Below are positions 52,472 to 63,799 of a stretch of DNA of 64,000 bases, piece after piece. Below the pieces are notes generated by a model. The model was not told where the DNA came from, made no database searches, and saw only the letters and a list, made by a program, of their open reading frames with translations. The position numbers were made by a program, and so were the translations under genes. Origin of the DNA: Azospirillum brasilense (lineage in GTDB: Bacteria; Pseudomonadota; Alphaproteobacteria; Azospirillales; Azospirillaceae). Numbering within the stretch: the stretch's first letter is position 1; the number at the start of each line of letters is the position of its first letter. The stretch spans positions 1-64,000 of the forward strand of contig NZ_QLKQ01000002.1 of NCBI RefSeq assembly GCF_003349955.1, in the 5' to 3' direction.

Positions 52472-54250
52472 ATGTCCCATGACGTCCCGCTTATTTCAAT
52501 GATCGCCATCGCATTCGGGTTGGCCTTCATCTTCGGATACCTCGCCGACCGCGTTCGCTTGCCTCCCCTCGTCGGTTATCTGCTCGCCGGCGTCATCATC
52601 GGTCCCTTCACGCCGGGATTCGTCGCCGACGGTGCCCTGGCCGCCCAGCTGGCCGAGATCGGCGTCATTCTTCTGATGTTCGGAGTCGGTCTCCATTTCT
52701 CGCCCTCGGACCTGCTGGCCGTCCGGAAGATCGCAATTCCCGGAGCGGTCGGCCAGATCGGCCTCGCCACCGCGCTGGGCGTCGGGCTGGCCTGGCTGTG
52801 GGGCTGGAGCCTCGGCGCCGGTCTCGTGCTCGGCCTCAGCCTGTCGGTGGCGAGCACGGTCGTGCTGCTGAAGGCCCTGGAAGAGCGCGACATGCTGAAC
52901 ACCGCCGAAGGCCGCGTGGCGGTCGGCTGGCTGATCGTCGAGGACCTCGCGATGGTCCTGGCGCTCGTGCTGCTGCCGGCCCTGGCGGAAGTCCTGGGCG
53001 GCCACGCGCCGGGCGCCGCAGGAGGCGCCGCTGGGGACCATGGCGCCGGCTCGGACGGTCCGATCTGGCTGACGTTGGCGCTCACGCTGGGCAAGGTCGC
53101 GGCCTTCTCCGTTCTGGCGATCGTGCTCGGCCCGCGCGTCGTCCCGGTGATCCTGACCAACGTGGCGCGCACCGGCTCGCGCGAGCTGTTCACCCTGTCC
53201 GTCCTCGCCATCGCGCTCGGCGTCGCCTACGGCTCGGCGGTGCTGTTCGGCGTGTCCTTCGCGCTCGGCGCCTTCTTCGCCGGCGTGGTGCTGAACGAGT
53301 CCCGCTTCAGCCACAAGGCGGCCACCGATTCGATGCCGTTGCAGGACGCCTTCGCCGTTCTGTTCTTCGTGTCGGTCGGCATGCTGTTCGACCCGTCGAT
53401 CCTGCTGCGCGACCCGCTGGCGGTGATTGCCGTGGTGGCCCTGATCGTGGTCGGCAAGTCGCTGATCGCCTTCGGCATCGTGATCCTGCTGCGCTTCCCG
53501 GTGGGCATGGGTCTGGCGGTGTCCGCCAGCCTCGCGCAGATCGGCGAATTCTCCTTCATCCTCGTCGGGCTGGGCCTGTCGCTCGGCCTGTTGCCGGAGG
53601 AAGGGCGCGACCTCGTGCTGGCCGGCGCCCTGCTGTCGATCACGCTGAACCCGGCGGTCTTCGCGGCCGTCGCGGCGCTGCGCAAGCATCTCCAGGCCAA
53701 GCGGCCCGCCGGCGTTCCGCCCTATGGCTGGGAGCAGTTCGAGCAGTTGCAGAGCAGCCTCGCCGACGCCCGCCATCAGGCGGAGGAGCGCGAACAGGAG
53801 CACGACCTGCAGATCCAGGCGCTGGCCAAGACCTTCCCCGTGCTGTCCCTGCTGGACGCGCACGAGCAGGAGCGGCTGATGATGCTGTTCCGGCCCAAGT
53901 CGGCGGTGCCCGGCGAGCGGATCATCCGCAAGGGCGACCGCGCCAACGCCATGTACTTCATCTCCTCCGGCGCCGTGGAGGTGCTGATGGACGGCCAGAC
54001 CATCCGCCTGGGCGCCGGCACGATGTTCGGCGAGATGGCGCTGCTGAGCGGCCAGCGGCGCAACGCCGACGTCGCCGCGGTCGACTACTGCCAGTTCCAG
54101 GTGCTGGAGCGGCGCGACTTCAACCAGTTCACCGCCCGCCATCCGGCGCTGCGCACCGCCCTGATCGACATGGCCGCGCAACGGCGCAAGATGAACCAGC
54201 AGGACGCCGCCACCGACGAGGCCGTGGCCGCATCGGAAAACGCCGCCTGA
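52472..54250 (+). CDS. CPA2-family cation/proton antiporter with cyclic-nucleotide-binding-like domain
   Basis: This 592-residue protein has an N-terminal CPA2 (KefB/YbaL-like) antiporter domain of about twelve helices, residues 5-405, with GYLLAGVIIGPFTPGF and VASTVVLLKALEER. A coiled linker follows at about 420-455. A C-terminal cNMP-binding-like (Crp-type) domain follows at about 460-580, with FRPKSAVPGERIIRKGDRAN and GTMFGEMALLSGQRRNADV. A Crp-type domain in place of the usual TrkA-N domain is a recognised variant. The role is probably K+ or Na+/H+ exchange. The ion and ligand are not visible. Confidence 0.9.
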   Translation: MSHDVPLISMIAIAFGLAFIFGYLADRVRLPPLVGYLLAGVIIGPFTPGFVADGALAAQLAEIGVILLMFGVGLHFSPSDLLAVRKIAIPGAVGQIGLATALGVGLAWLWGWSLGAGLVLGLSLSVASTVVLLKALEERDMLNTAEGRVAVGWLIVEDLAMVLALVLLPALAEVLGGHAPGAAGGAAGDHGAGSDGPIWLTLALTLGKVAAFSVLAIVLGPRVVPVILTNVARTGSRELFTLSVLAIALGVAYGSAVLFGVSFALGAFFAGVVLNESRFSHKAATDSMPLQDAFAVLFFVSVGMLFDPSILLRDPLAVIAVVALIVVGKSLIAFGIVILLRFPVGMGLAVSASLAQIGEFSFILVGLGLSLGLLPEEGRDLVLAGALLSITLNPAVFAAVAALRKHLQAKRPAGVPPYGWEQFEQLQSSLADARHQAEEREQEHDLQIQALAKTFPVLSLLDAHEQERLMMLFRPKSAVPGERIIRKGDRANAMYFISSGAVEVLMDGQTIRLGAGTMFGEMALLSGQRRNADVAAVDYCQFQVLERRDFNQFTARHPALRTALIDMAAQRRKMNQQDAATDEAVAASENAA

Positions 54251-54274
54251 ACGGACCCGCATGGCAACGGAACA

Positions 54275-54305
54275 CCGCCGGGCCTCTCCAACAGAGGCCC
54301 GGCGG
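54275..54305 (+). terminator. Hairpin after the antiporter gene
   Basis: A perfect 12-bp stem CCGCCGGGCCTC with its complement and a seven-base loop lies 24 bases after the stop. No T run follows. Confidence 0.6.
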
Positions 54306-54339
54306 CTTCCGCAAGCCGGCCTTTGGAGAACAGCAAAAG

Positions 54340-54375
54340 AAAAGGCCTTGGAGCCGATCAGCTCCAAGGCCTTTT
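54340..54375. terminator. Bidirectional terminator for tRNA-Pro and the antiporter
   Basis: A perfect 15-bp stem AAAAGGCCTTGGAGC with its complement, a six-base loop and A/T tracts at the ends lies 15 bases beyond the 3' end of the tRNA gene. Confidence 0.85.
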
Positions 54376-54390
54376 CATCTTCCAGAACAT

Positions 54391-54467
54391 TGGTCGGAGC
54401 GACAGGATTTGAACCTGCGACCCCCAGACCCCCAGTCTGATGCGCTACCAGGCTGCGCTACGCTCCG
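54391..54467 (-). tRNA. tRNA-Pro(GGG)
   Basis: A 77-base cloverleaf folds on the minus strand. The acceptor stem is CGGAGCG/CGCTCCG, and the D arm contains GCGCAGCCTGGTAGCGC. The anticodon stem is TCAGA/TCTGG with loop CTGGGGG, giving anticodon GGG. The T arm is GCAGG-TTCAAAT-CCTGT, and CCA is encoded. It lies downstream of a MerR gene, the usual place in alphaproteobacteria. Confidence 0.96.
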
Positions 54468-54552
54468 TTCGACGGACCGCCCTTCGTTCTGGAAGGGAGC
54501 GGGACTATAGCCGGGACCTTGGTCCAACGCAAGCGCTACAGTTCACTTTTTT

Positions 54553-55059
54553 TCACACCTCTCGAATTTCTTTTTCCTCTCCCACGGCGAGCAAAAGGCG
54601 CGCCTCCCTCAACTCGTCGAGCGCCTGGGCGATGGCCTGCCGGATGGTGTCCGACAGGCCGTCGAGCGCAACGATCGGAGCGCCCTCCTCCCCGTCGAGC
54701 GAGGCCATGGCCGCTTCGTTGGGAACGGCCTCGACGGTGGCGGGGATATCCAATTCATCCGGCCCGTCCTCCAGCCTCCTCCGGGTATCCGGGTCGTCGT
54801 CCACCTTCCCGTCCTTGAGAAGACGCTGGACACCCTTGATCGTGTAGCCCTCGCCATACAGCAGATTCTGAATCTGCCGCAGCAGGTCGACATCTTCCGG
54901 CCGGTAGTAGCGCCGCCCTCCACCCCGCTTGAGCGGACGGAGCTGTTGGAACTTGCCTTCCCAGAAACGCAGCACATGCTGCGGCACGTCCAGGTCGGAC
55001 GACACCTCGCTGATCGTGCGGAACGCCGTGGCGGACTTCGTGGTGCCGCGCGCCTTCAT
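54553..55059 (-). CDS. MerR-family transcriptional regulator
   Basis: This 168-residue regulator has an N-terminal MerR helix-turn-helix ([20 protein letters not shown], then [20 protein letters not shown]) and an acidic linker. A C-terminal helical segment may dimerise. No metal-binding cysteines are present. The gene regularly follows ihfA in alphaproteobacteria, before tRNA-Pro, and its target is unknown. It is 40 bases from ihfA. Confidence 0.88.
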   Translation of the reverse strand: MKARGTTKSATAFRTISEVSSDLDVPQHVLRFWEGKFQQLRPLKRGGGRRYYRPEDVDLLRQIQNLLYGEGYTIKGVQRLLKDGKVDDDPDTRRRLEDGPDELDIPATVEAVPNEAAMASLDGEEGAPIVALDGLSDTIRQAIAQALDELREARLLLAVGEEKEIREV

Positions 55060-55099
55060 ATCCGGGAAACCCTTGTTGTCGGCCGGTTCTTGCGGCGGA

Positions 55100-55438
55100 T
55101 CAGGAGACCGCCTTCACGCGCTGCGCCTCGGCTTCTTCCGCCTCGACAACCTCGTTGATGCGGTTCTTCAGAACGTGGCTCGCCCGGAAGACCAGGACGC
55201 GCCTGGGCAGGATCGGAACCTCTTCACCGGTCTTCGGGTTGCGGCCGACCCGCTGCCCCTTCTGCCGGATCTGGAAACTGCCGAAGGACGAAATCTTGAC
55301 CATCTCGCCGCGGGCCAGGGCGTCGGAGATCTCCTCCAGGACGCTTTCGACCAGATCGGCGGATTCGTTGCGCGACAGGCCGACCTCTTGGTAGACCGCT
55401 TCGCTGAGCTGCGCGCGGGTGACGGTGTTCTGTGACAT
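55100..55438 (-). CDS. ihfA: Integration host factor subunit alpha
   Basis: This 112-residue DNA-bending protein of the HU/IHF family acts as a heterodimer with IhfB in recombination, replication and transcription. The core [20 protein letters not shown] holds the conserved arm, and [18 protein letters not shown] ends the fold. The C-terminal tail of about 15 residues is longer than in E. coli. ATG at 55438 is the family start; an in-frame upstream GTG-type extension to 55462 is unlikely. Confidence 0.94.
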   Translation of the reverse strand: MSQNTVTRAQLSEAVYQEVGLSRNESADLVESVLEEISDALARGEMVKISSFGSFQIRQKGQRVGRNPKTGEEVPILPRRVLVFRASHVLKNRINEVVEAEEAEAQRVKAVS

Positions 55439-55576
55439 GGTTCGCTTCCCCCCCGAAACCATAGGGGAAAAACCGTAATCCGGGGAAAGAACCCGGTCAA
55501 TTCAAAAGCTTGGATCGCGTCGTTGTGAGCAGCGCAGCAAACGCCACTCTGCGGAAAAACGAAGCGGGTGCGCCGC

Positions 55577-56548
55577 TTACCAGCGCACCATCGCGGCGCC
55601 CCAGGTCAGGCCACCGCCGATGGCCTCCATCAGGATCAGGTCGCCCCGCTTCACGCGGCCGTCATGCACCGCCTCGCACAGAGCCAGCGGGATCGAAGCG
55701 GCGGAGGTGTTGCCGTGGCGGTCCACCGTCAGCACGACCTTGTCGGACGGCAGCTTCAGCTTGCGGGCGATGCCGTCGATGATCCGCTGGTTGGCCTGAT
55801 GCGGCACCAGCCAGTCCACCGCCGACGGCTCCAGGCCGTTGGCCGCCAGAGCCTCCTCGACGACCGAGGACAGCTTGCTGACAGCGTGGCGGAACACGTC
55901 CTGGCCGTTCATCCGCACATGCCCGGCCGTGCCGGTGGTCGACGGGCCGCCATCGACGTAGAGCAGCCCGTACTGGGCGCCGTCCGAATGCAGGTGGGTG
56001 GACAGCACGCCACGGTCCGCCGACGTCCCGGCGGCGTCGTAGCCGTCCATCACCACGGCTCCGGCGCCGTCGCCGAACAGCACACAGGTGGTGCGGTCCT
56101 TCCAGTCGAGCAGGCGGGAGAAGGTCTCCGCGCCGATGACCAGGGCGCGGTTGGCCTGCCCGATGCGGATGAAGTTGTCAGCGATCGACATGGCGTAGAC
56201 GAAGCCGGCGCACACCGCCTGGATGTCCAGCGCAAAGCCCTTGGTCCCCAGCGCCGCCTGCACCTTCGTCGCGGTCGCCGGGAAGGTGTTGTCCGGAGTC
56301 GTCGTCGCCAGCACGATGCAGTCGATGCTGGCGGCGTCCACCCCGGCATGCTCCAGCGCACGGGTCGCCGCGGCGATGGCGAGGTCGGAGGTCAGTTCCC
56401 CGTCGGCGGCGATGTGGCGCGACTTGATGCCGGTGCGCTGGACGATCCATTCGTCCGAGGTGTCCACGCGGGCTTCGAGATCGCGATTCGTGACGACGTT
56501 GGCCGGGAGGTAGGAACCGCAGCCGAGAACTCGGGAACGCTTGACCAT
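55577..56548 (-). CDS. fabH: 3-oxoacyl-ACP synthase III (FabH)
   Basis: FabH starts fatty-acid synthesis by condensing acetyl-CoA with malonyl-ACP. The 323-residue protein has the catalytic Cys in [12 protein letters not shown], the His in [11 protein letters not shown], and the Asn in [13 protein letters not shown] at 56548 begins the family N-terminus [15 protein letters not shown]. The four-base gap to plsX indicates an operon. It is upstream of ihfA by about 140 bases, where an additional promoter is possible. Confidence 0.96.
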   Translation of the reverse strand: MVKRSRVLGCGSYLPANVVTNRDLEARVDTSDEWIVQRTGIKSRHIAADGELTSDLAIAAATRALEHAGVDAASIDCIVLATTTPDNTFPATATKVQAALGTKGFALDIQAVCAGFVYAMSIADNFIRIGQANRALVIGAETFSRLLDWKDRTTCVLFGDGAGAVVMDGYDAAGTSADRGVLSTHLHSDGAQYGLLYVDGGPSTTGTAGHVRMNGQDVFRHAVSKLSSVVEEALAANGLEPSAVDWLVPHQANQRIIDGIARKLKLPSDKVVLTVDRHGNTSAASIPLALCEAVHDGRVKRGDLILMEAIGGGLTWGAAMVRW

Positions 56549-56552
56549 GATG

Positions 56553-57605
56553 TTAGACCGCCGCCGCCTTCGTGTCGGGAAGAGGCTTGGCGTCGGCGAG
56601 ACGCTGCATCTCTTCCTTGATTCGGTCGTTGAAACCGTTTGCCGCCAGATTGCAGGCCACACCGATGGCGTTGGCGAACCCGATGGCGTCGGTGCCCCCG
56701 TGGCTCTTCACGCAGACGCCGCGCAGGCCCAGGAACATGGCGCCGTTGTAGCGGCGCGGATCGGTGCGCTGCTTCAACCGCTTGAAGGCCCCGCGGGCCA
56801 GCAGATAGCCGAGACGCGCCGTCCAGGAGGACTGGAACGTCCGGCGCAGGAACTCCGTGAAGAGCTTCGCCGTGCCTTCGGCGGTCTTCAGGGCGACGTT
56901 GCCGGTGAAACCGTCGGTCACGATCACGTCCACCGTACCGGTGGCGATGTCGTTGCCCTCGACGAATCCATGGAAACGCCCCGGCAGCGGCATTTCGCGC
57001 AGACGGGTCGCGGCGGCGCGCACCACCTCGTTGCCCTTCACCTCTTCCGAACCGATGTTCAGCACGCCGATGGTCGGCTCGGACAGGTTCAGCGCGGTGC
57101 GCGCGAAGACCGCGCCCATCACGGCGAACTGCACAAGGTTTTCGGGCTGGCATTCGGTGTTGGCGCCGAGGTCGAGCATGACGCTCTCCCCCCGCAGGGT
57201 CGGGAAGAAGGAGGCGATGGCCGGACGGTCGATCCCGGGAATCGTCTTCAACACGAACTTGGCCATGGCCATGAGCGCGCCGGTGTTGCCGGCGGAGACC
57301 ACGCAGGCGGCTTGCCCGCTCGCCACCGAGTCGATGGCGAGACGCATGCTCGACTGGCGTCCGGCGCGCAACGCGACCGACGGCTTGGCGTCGCCGGCCA
57401 CGGCGTCCGGGGTGTGGCGCACCTCGGCCACCGCTCTCAAGGCGGGCCGCTGCGCGAGCAGCGGCTCGATGCGGGCGGTGTCCCCGAACAGCAGGTAATG
57501 CACCTGCGGGTGACGCTCGCGGGCGATATCCGCCCCGGCAATCACCATGTCGGGTCCTTTGTCACCGCCCATGGCATCAAGGGCAATGGTCAGGCGCTGG
57601 CTCAC
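56553..57605 (-). CDS. plsX: Phosphate acyltransferase PlsX
   Basis: PlsX converts acyl-ACP to acyl-phosphate for phospholipid synthesis. The 350-residue protein has the conserved opening [20 protein letters not shown], the [10 protein letters not shown] block and [16 protein letters not shown]. It lies between rpmF and fabH, the usual rpmF-plsX-fabH order. The protein is a peripheral membrane enzyme with no transmembrane helix. A gap of about 50 bases follows rpmF. Confidence 0.96.
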   Translation of the reverse strand: MSQRLTIALDAMGGDKGPDMVIAGADIARERHPQVHYLLFGDTARIEPLLAQRPALRAVAEVRHTPDAVAGDAKPSVALRAGRQSSMRLAIDSVASGQAACVVSAGNTGALMAMAKFVLKTIPGIDRPAIASFFPTLRGESVMLDLGANTECQPENLVQFAVMGAVFARTALNLSEPTIGVLNIGSEEVKGNEVVRAAATRLREMPLPGRFHGFVEGNDIATGTVDVIVTDGFTGNVALKTAEGTAKLFTEFLRRTFQSSWTARLGYLLARGAFKRLKQRTDPRRYNGAMFLGLRGVCVKSHGGTDAIGFANAIGVACNLAANGFNDRIKEEMQRLADAKPLPDTKAAAV

Positions 57606-57654
57606 CGCGGACAGGCTCCCTGGCTAGGACGTAGGGCGGCCAACCAAACCGCCA

Positions 57655-57840
57655 TCAGGCCGCCGGAGCGCTCTGAACCACTTCGCGCTGGTCGTAGTGA
57701 CCGCAAGAGCCGCAGACATGGTGCGGGCGCTTCAGCTCGCCGCAGTTCGAGCACTCGGCGTAGGACGAGGTCGGGAGAGCGTGGTGCGAGCGACGCATGT
57801 TGCGGCGCGACTTGGAGGTCTTCTTCTTCGGAACAGCCAT
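57655..57840 (-). CDS. rpmF: 50S ribosomal protein L32
   Basis: This 61-residue ribosomal protein has an N-terminal basic part ([20 protein letters not shown]). The CxxC pairs in [20 protein letters not shown] can bind zinc. It is preceded by a hairpin with a T run that may separate it from the upstream DUF177 gene. The order yceD-rpmF-plsX is classical. Full length and complete. Confidence 0.97.
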   Translation of the reverse strand: MAVPKKKTSKSRRNMRRSHHALPTSSYAECSNCGELKRPHHVCGSCGHYDQREVVQSAPAA

Positions 57841-57865
57841 GGCCGTAAACTCTCTTCATTGTAAA

Positions 57866-57889
57866 AGGCGGCCCGAAGAGGGGCCGCCT
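57866..57889 (-). terminator. Hairpin between the DUF177 gene and rpmF
   Basis: A 9-bp stem AGGCGGCCC/GGGCCGCCT with a six-base loop is followed, on the minus strand, by UUUU. It lies 26 bases upstream of the rpmF start and could partly terminate or protect the transcript. Confidence 0.6.
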
Positions 57890-57945
57890 GACGCGAGCGG
57901 CATTCAATACGGCAATTGCCCCCGAAGGGCAAGCCCGTTCCGCCC

Positions 57946-58554
57946 TCAATTCTGTCGTTTCAGACGTTCCAGTACGGCGAACGGGTTCGGCTTCTCCGGA
58001 TCGGCGCCGGCATCATCATCGGTGGGGGCCGCAGCCTCCTCCTCCTCTTCGCCTTCGCTGTATCCGTCGAACGCCACGCCTTCTGCATGAGGATAGGGGT
58101 CGAGCGCCAGGGACAAATGCTGGGCGGTCAATTCGCCGATGTCGATGCGCCCGTTGGTCATGGCCTCCGGGATGTCCTCCTCGGCGATGTTCGGGTCGAT
58201 CTCGATCTCGTCTTCCTCGCTGGGAACCAGCGACTCCGGAGCGAACAGCGCGCCGAAGCGGTCGGAAACATGGGCCGGCACCGGCTCCAGCGTGATGACG
58301 CAGGTCTGAACCACGTCGGCTTCCAGTTCCCCTTCGACGCGCACCATCTCGCCGCCGCGCACGGAGCGCAGGCGGACCCGGGCGGTCAAGCGCCCGATTC
58401 CCTCCAATTCGAACCGCTCGGCCAGCGCCTTGCGCTCGGCTTCCGTCGCCTCGATGGTTTCCACCAGATCGCCATCGCGGTGGACGGCGTCGGCGCGGAC
58501 GATGCGCGAGAATTCCGAAGCGGGACCGGCGGAAGGCGGAGTCGTGTTGCGCAT
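57946..58554 (-). CDS. yceD: DUF177 (YceD-like) protein
   Basis: This 202-residue acidic protein is of the YceD/DUF177 family, associated with 23S rRNA and large-subunit formation. The family pattern VVQTCVITLEPVPAHVSDRF has the single conserved Cys of this group, followed by a strongly acidic segment (EEDEIEIDPN and EGEEEEEAAAPTDDD). It lies just before rpmF, as usual. The ATG at 58554 gives the expected length. Confidence 0.88.
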   Translation of the reverse strand: MRNTTPPSAGPASEFSRIVRADAVHRDGDLVETIEATEAERKALAERFELEGIGRLTARVRLRSVRGGEMVRVEGELEADVVQTCVITLEPVPAHVSDRFGALFAPESLVPSEEDEIEIDPNIAEEDIPEAMTNGRIDIGELTAQHLSLALDPYPHAEGVAFDGYSEGEEEEEAAAPTDDDAGADPEKPNPFAVLERLKRQN

Positions 58555-58699
58555 GTCAGGCAATTCCTTGTCACGGCGCCCGTTCTGCGGCGGGCGCCTT
58601 CGTCTCACTGTCAGATGAATCCGGACGCCGGGAAAGGCAAGTCCAATTGGCGAGCCCCATAGAAGAAGAGACTCGCAGGAAGAGACTCGGCGGAGTCGG

Positions 58700-59251
58700 T
58701 CAATCCATCCCGGCGCCGGGCGGCGGACCGAAGCGGACCTCCCCGGCCATGAGCGACTCCAACGACTGCGCCTCCAACCCGGCGGCCTCGCGCCGGACAT
58801 AGCCGGCCAGGACGGCCAGCCGTTGCGGCGGCACCTCCGACGCGGTGCCATAGACATTGTTGTCGAGCGCGACCTGCAGCGCCGCGTCATTCTCGTCAGC
58901 AAGCGCGCGGTCGTAGACCTCGATCCGACCGGCGATGCCGCGGGCCATGGTCTTGATGCGCCGACCGACTCCGCTGTCGCCCACCCCCTGCTCCATCAGC
59001 GACTTCTCGAAATGGTCGATCATCGCCTCGAAGAGCAGGCGCGAGCGGTCCGCCGCGGCGGCCCCCTGCCCCTTCAGGCGGCGCATCACCAAGAAGACGT
59101 GAAGCACCACCATGTCGAAGCGGCCGTCCAGCGTGTCGGGAACGCCAAGGTCACGGTAGAAGGCCGGCCGGCGGGCCTGCGCCGCGATGGTGAGATAGAA
59201 ATCGGCGGCGGCGCGGGCTTCACGCCGGCGCCGGAACAGGCGGTCAAGCAC
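58700..59251 (-). CDS. Ubiquinol-cytochrome c chaperone family protein
   Basis: This protein of about 183 residues matches the CBP3/ubiquinol-cytochrome c chaperone family, which assists cytochrome b/bc1 assembly. The blocks FYRDLGVPDTLDGRFDMVVL and LMEQGVGDSGVGRRIKTMAR and the C-terminal ending in Gly/Pro are typical. The GTG at 59251 gives the usual start; no ATG is close. It lies upstream of the DUF177 gene and is divergent from bamE. Confidence 0.82.
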   Translation of the reverse strand: MLDRLFRRRREARAAADFYLTIAAQARRPAFYRDLGVPDTLDGRFDMVVLHVFLVMRRLKGQGAAAADRSRLLFEAMIDHFEKSLMEQGVGDSGVGRRIKTMARGIAGRIEVYDRALADENDAALQVALDNNVYGTASEVPPQRLAVLAGYVRREAAGLEAQSLESLMAGEVRFGPPPGAGMD

Positions 59252-59380
59252 GGTTTCTCTCTCGCTCGGAGTTTCGTTGACAGGACAAACCGCGCGATGC
59301 GATTGTCCCGGCATTGCGGGCGGAGTCCGGCCTGCCGCAAGGGTCCGGCGGTCCGCCCGCGTCATCATAGCCTGAGCACC

Positions 59381-59848
59381 ATGACGAGATCGATTCCTTC
59401 GGCGCTGTGCGCCTTCGCCTTTCTGGGACTCGCCGTCTCCGCGTGCTCGCCCACCGTGGCGACCCGCGGCAACATGGCGGACCCCGACCGCGTCGCCGAG
59501 ATCAAGGCCGGCCAGTCGCGTCGTGAGGATGTGGCGGACATCCTCGGCACGCCGACCTCCGTGGGAACCTTCGACCAGAATGTCTGGTACTACATCGGTC
59601 AGAAGACGGAGAAGCTCGCCTTCTTCCAACCGAGCGTGATGGAGCGCCGTGTCGTCGTCGTGCATTTCGATGACGCAGGCGTGGTGACGGAGATGAAGCA
59701 GCTCGACGCCACCGACGGGCAGCAAATCGACATCGTCGATCGCAGCACCCCCACCGCCGGCCGTGAGCTCAGTCTTCTGGAACAGATGCTCGGCAACGTC
59801 GGGCGCTTCTCCGCCAAGGATTCGCGCAACCGCGGTCCAGGCCGCTGA
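59381..59848 (+). CDS. bamE: Outer-membrane assembly lipoprotein BamE
   Basis: This 155-residue small lipoprotein of the BAM complex has a signal peptide ending in a lipobox (LAVSACSP, Cys near residue 22). The SmpA/OmlA domain reads IKAGQSRREDVADILGTPTS, with WYYIGQKTEKLAFF. Together with bamB at 8.2 kb, it shows that two BAM lipoproteins are encoded in this window. A symmetric terminator follows. Confidence 0.93.
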   Translation: MTRSIPSALCAFAFLGLAVSACSPTVATRGNMADPDRVAEIKAGQSRREDVADILGTPTSVGTFDQNVWYYIGQKTEKLAFFQPSVMERRVVVVHFDDAGVVTEMKQLDATDGQQIDIVDRSTPTAGRELSLLEQMLGNVGRFSAKDSRNRGPGR

Positions 59849-59872
59849 CGCCAGGAAGCCTTGCGAGACACG

Positions 59873-59898
59873 AAAAGCCCCGCTTCCGCGGGGCTTTT
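59873..59898. terminator. Bidirectional terminator between bamE and hppA
   Basis: A perfect 11-bp stem AAAAGCCCCGC/GCGGGGCTTTT with a TTCC loop lies between the convergent genes. Confidence 0.88.
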
Positions 59899-59938
59899 CT
59901 TTTGCTGCCGAACCGGTCGGCAATCCGCCGGCTTGAGC

Positions 59939-62041
<2,103 letters not shown>

Positions 62042-62246
62042 CGGTTCCCCCAAATTCTTATGGTTTCGGGCCCGATTACCGCCTTGTCGTGAAAACGACC
62101 CGTACAAACGAAGGTGGATGACGGGCGAGTTGTTCCCAAAAAGGATGCCGAAGAGAATGGCACAATGCAACAGCCGCCACGCCCGAATAGGCGCGGCGAT
62201 TTGGCCGAGGCGCTCCTGACTTTCGGATGGGATTTTTTAAGAACGG

Positions 62247-62711
62247 TTACAAATTGCGCTGGGTAACCACCTGAACAAGAACATTTTGCACCACGCCCTC
62301 GCCCACGACTTTCGCGGCCGCGGCGGCGAGTTTTTCTTTTACGGCAATGATGTTGACCAAGTTCCCGGTCATCACCGACCGGTCGTCCACGGCCGCATAA
62401 AGTGCCGACAGGCAGCGGTCGTAGACGAGCGGCTGGCGGGCCTGGACAAAGGGAACCTTGTCGAGAACGACCTCCAGCGTGACGACCACGGTCACGAATT
62501 GCTCGACCTTCTGCGTGCCGATGGCCGGGACGACCAACGGGGCCATGCGGACGAAGCCGGTGGGTGGCTTGGGCGGCGGCTCCTCCTTCTTGGGGGCCGA
62601 CTCCTCATGCTCGACGAAATACTTGTTGTAGATCATCCAGCCGCCGAAGCCCGCACCGCCCAGCAGCAGCAGGCCCAAAACCAGCAATATGACGGCCTTG
62701 ATCACGCCCAT
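62247..62711 (-). CDS. FliL-like membrane protein
   Basis: This 154-residue protein has one N-terminal transmembrane helix (about residues 5-28, AVILLVLGLLLLGGAGFGGW) and a Glu/Pro/Lys-rich spacer (EESAPKKEEPPPKPPTG). A periplasmic domain with the FliL pattern ends in VVQNVLVQVVTQRNL. No other flagellar gene is in the window, and FliL homologues outside flagellar operons exist, so the flagellar role is uncertain. Confidence 0.7.
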   Translation of the reverse strand: MGVIKAVILLVLGLLLLGGAGFGGWMIYNKYFVEHEESAPKKEEPPPKPPTGFVRMAPLVVPAIGTQKVEQFVTVVVTLEVVLDKVPFVQARQPLVYDRCLSALYAAVDDRSVMTGNLVNIIAVKEKLAAAAAKVVGEGVVQNVLVQVVTQRNL

Positions 62712-62794
62712 CCCTTCCCGGATACGGAACGGATTGAGCCTAGCGCCGCCCTGCTTTCGATTGCGTTAAGCGGAGTCGCGCGACGAAGGGGCTC

Positions 62795-63799
62795 TCAGAA
62801 ATGGTCCCAGCCGCGAGTCGGCAGGTCGAGAACCCGCCCTTGCGGGTCGGTCACCGTGACCTCGCCCGCCGGCCCCTCCAGGAGATGGCCGATGGCGGTC
62901 ACCGGCACCCCGGTCTCCGCCGACAGGGTGGCGAGCGCCGGAGCGGCGTCCTCCGCGGCGGTGAAGAGCAGCTCGTAGTCGTCGCCACCGGTCAGCGCCA
63001 TGGCGAAACGCACCGGATCGCCGCCGATGACCGACCTCGCGGCCCCCGAGAGAGGCACCAGCCCCGACTCCAGCACCGCGGCGCAGCCCGATTCCTCACA
63101 CAGATGGCCGAGATCCGCGACCAGCCCGTCGGAGACGTCAAGTCCGCCGGTCGCCAGCCCGACCAGACGCGGCCCCAGCGTGGTCCGCGGATCGGGACGC
63201 CGCAGGCGCCCGAGCAGCACGGCGCGCGCCGAGTCGTCGGCCACCTCCAGGGTGCCGTACGCGATTCGCAGGCCCAGCGCCGCGTCGCCGATGGTGCCGG
63301 TGACATAGACCCGGTCGCCGGGACGCCCGCCCCAGCGCGGCACCGCCCCGCCCTTCGGCACCAGACCGAAGGCGGTCACCGACAGGGTGATGGGGCCGGA
63401 GGTCGAGACCGAGTCGCCGCCCGCCAGGGCGATTCCGAAGCGGGCCTGATCCTCGCCCAGACCGGCGGCGAAGCCGGCCAGCCAGTCCTCCCCCACCGTC
63501 TTCGGCAGGGCGGTGACCAGCGTGTAGGCGTAGGGGACCGCGCCCATGGCGGCGAGGTCGGACAGGTTGGTGCGCAGCAGCTTCGCGGCGATGTCGCCAG
63601 GCGCGTCGTCGGGGAAAAAATGGACACCCGCCACCATGGCGTCCGTGGTGACGACCAGTTCCTGGTCCGCCGGAACGCCGAACACGGCGGCGTCGTCGGC
63701 AAGCCCGCGGGCGCCCGGAAAACCGGACGCCAGCGGCCTGAAATAGCGGTCGATCCGCCCGAATTCGCCGAGCGGCTTACCGGTCTCTGGACTGGTCAC
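62795..63799 (-). CDS. thiL: Thiamine-monophosphate kinase
   Basis: This 334-residue enzyme is predicted to make thiamine diphosphate from thiamine phosphate with ATP. The conserved N-terminal block GEFGRIDRYF and the metal-binding GLADDAAVF, TTDAMVAGVHFF, GGDSVSTSG and DVSDGLVADL motifs are complete. It starts with GTG at 63799, overlapping the end of nusB, the usual nusB-thiL order. No thi biosynthesis gene is adjacent. Confidence 0.93.
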   Translation of the reverse strand: MTSPETGKPLGEFGRIDRYFRPLASGFPGARGLADDAAVFGVPADQELVVTTDAMVAGVHFFPDDAPGDIAAKLLRTNLSDLAAMGAVPYAYTLVTALPKTVGEDWLAGFAAGLGEDQARFGIALAGGDSVSTSGPITLSVTAFGLVPKGGAVPRWGGRPGDRVYVTGTIGDAALGLRIAYGTLEVADDSARAVLLGRLRRPDPRTTLGPRLVGLATGGLDVSDGLVADLGHLCEESGCAAVLESGLVPLSGAARSVIGGDPVRFAMALTGGDDYELLFTAAEDAAPALATLSAETGVPVTAIGHLLEGPAGEVTVTDPQGRVLDLPTRGWDHF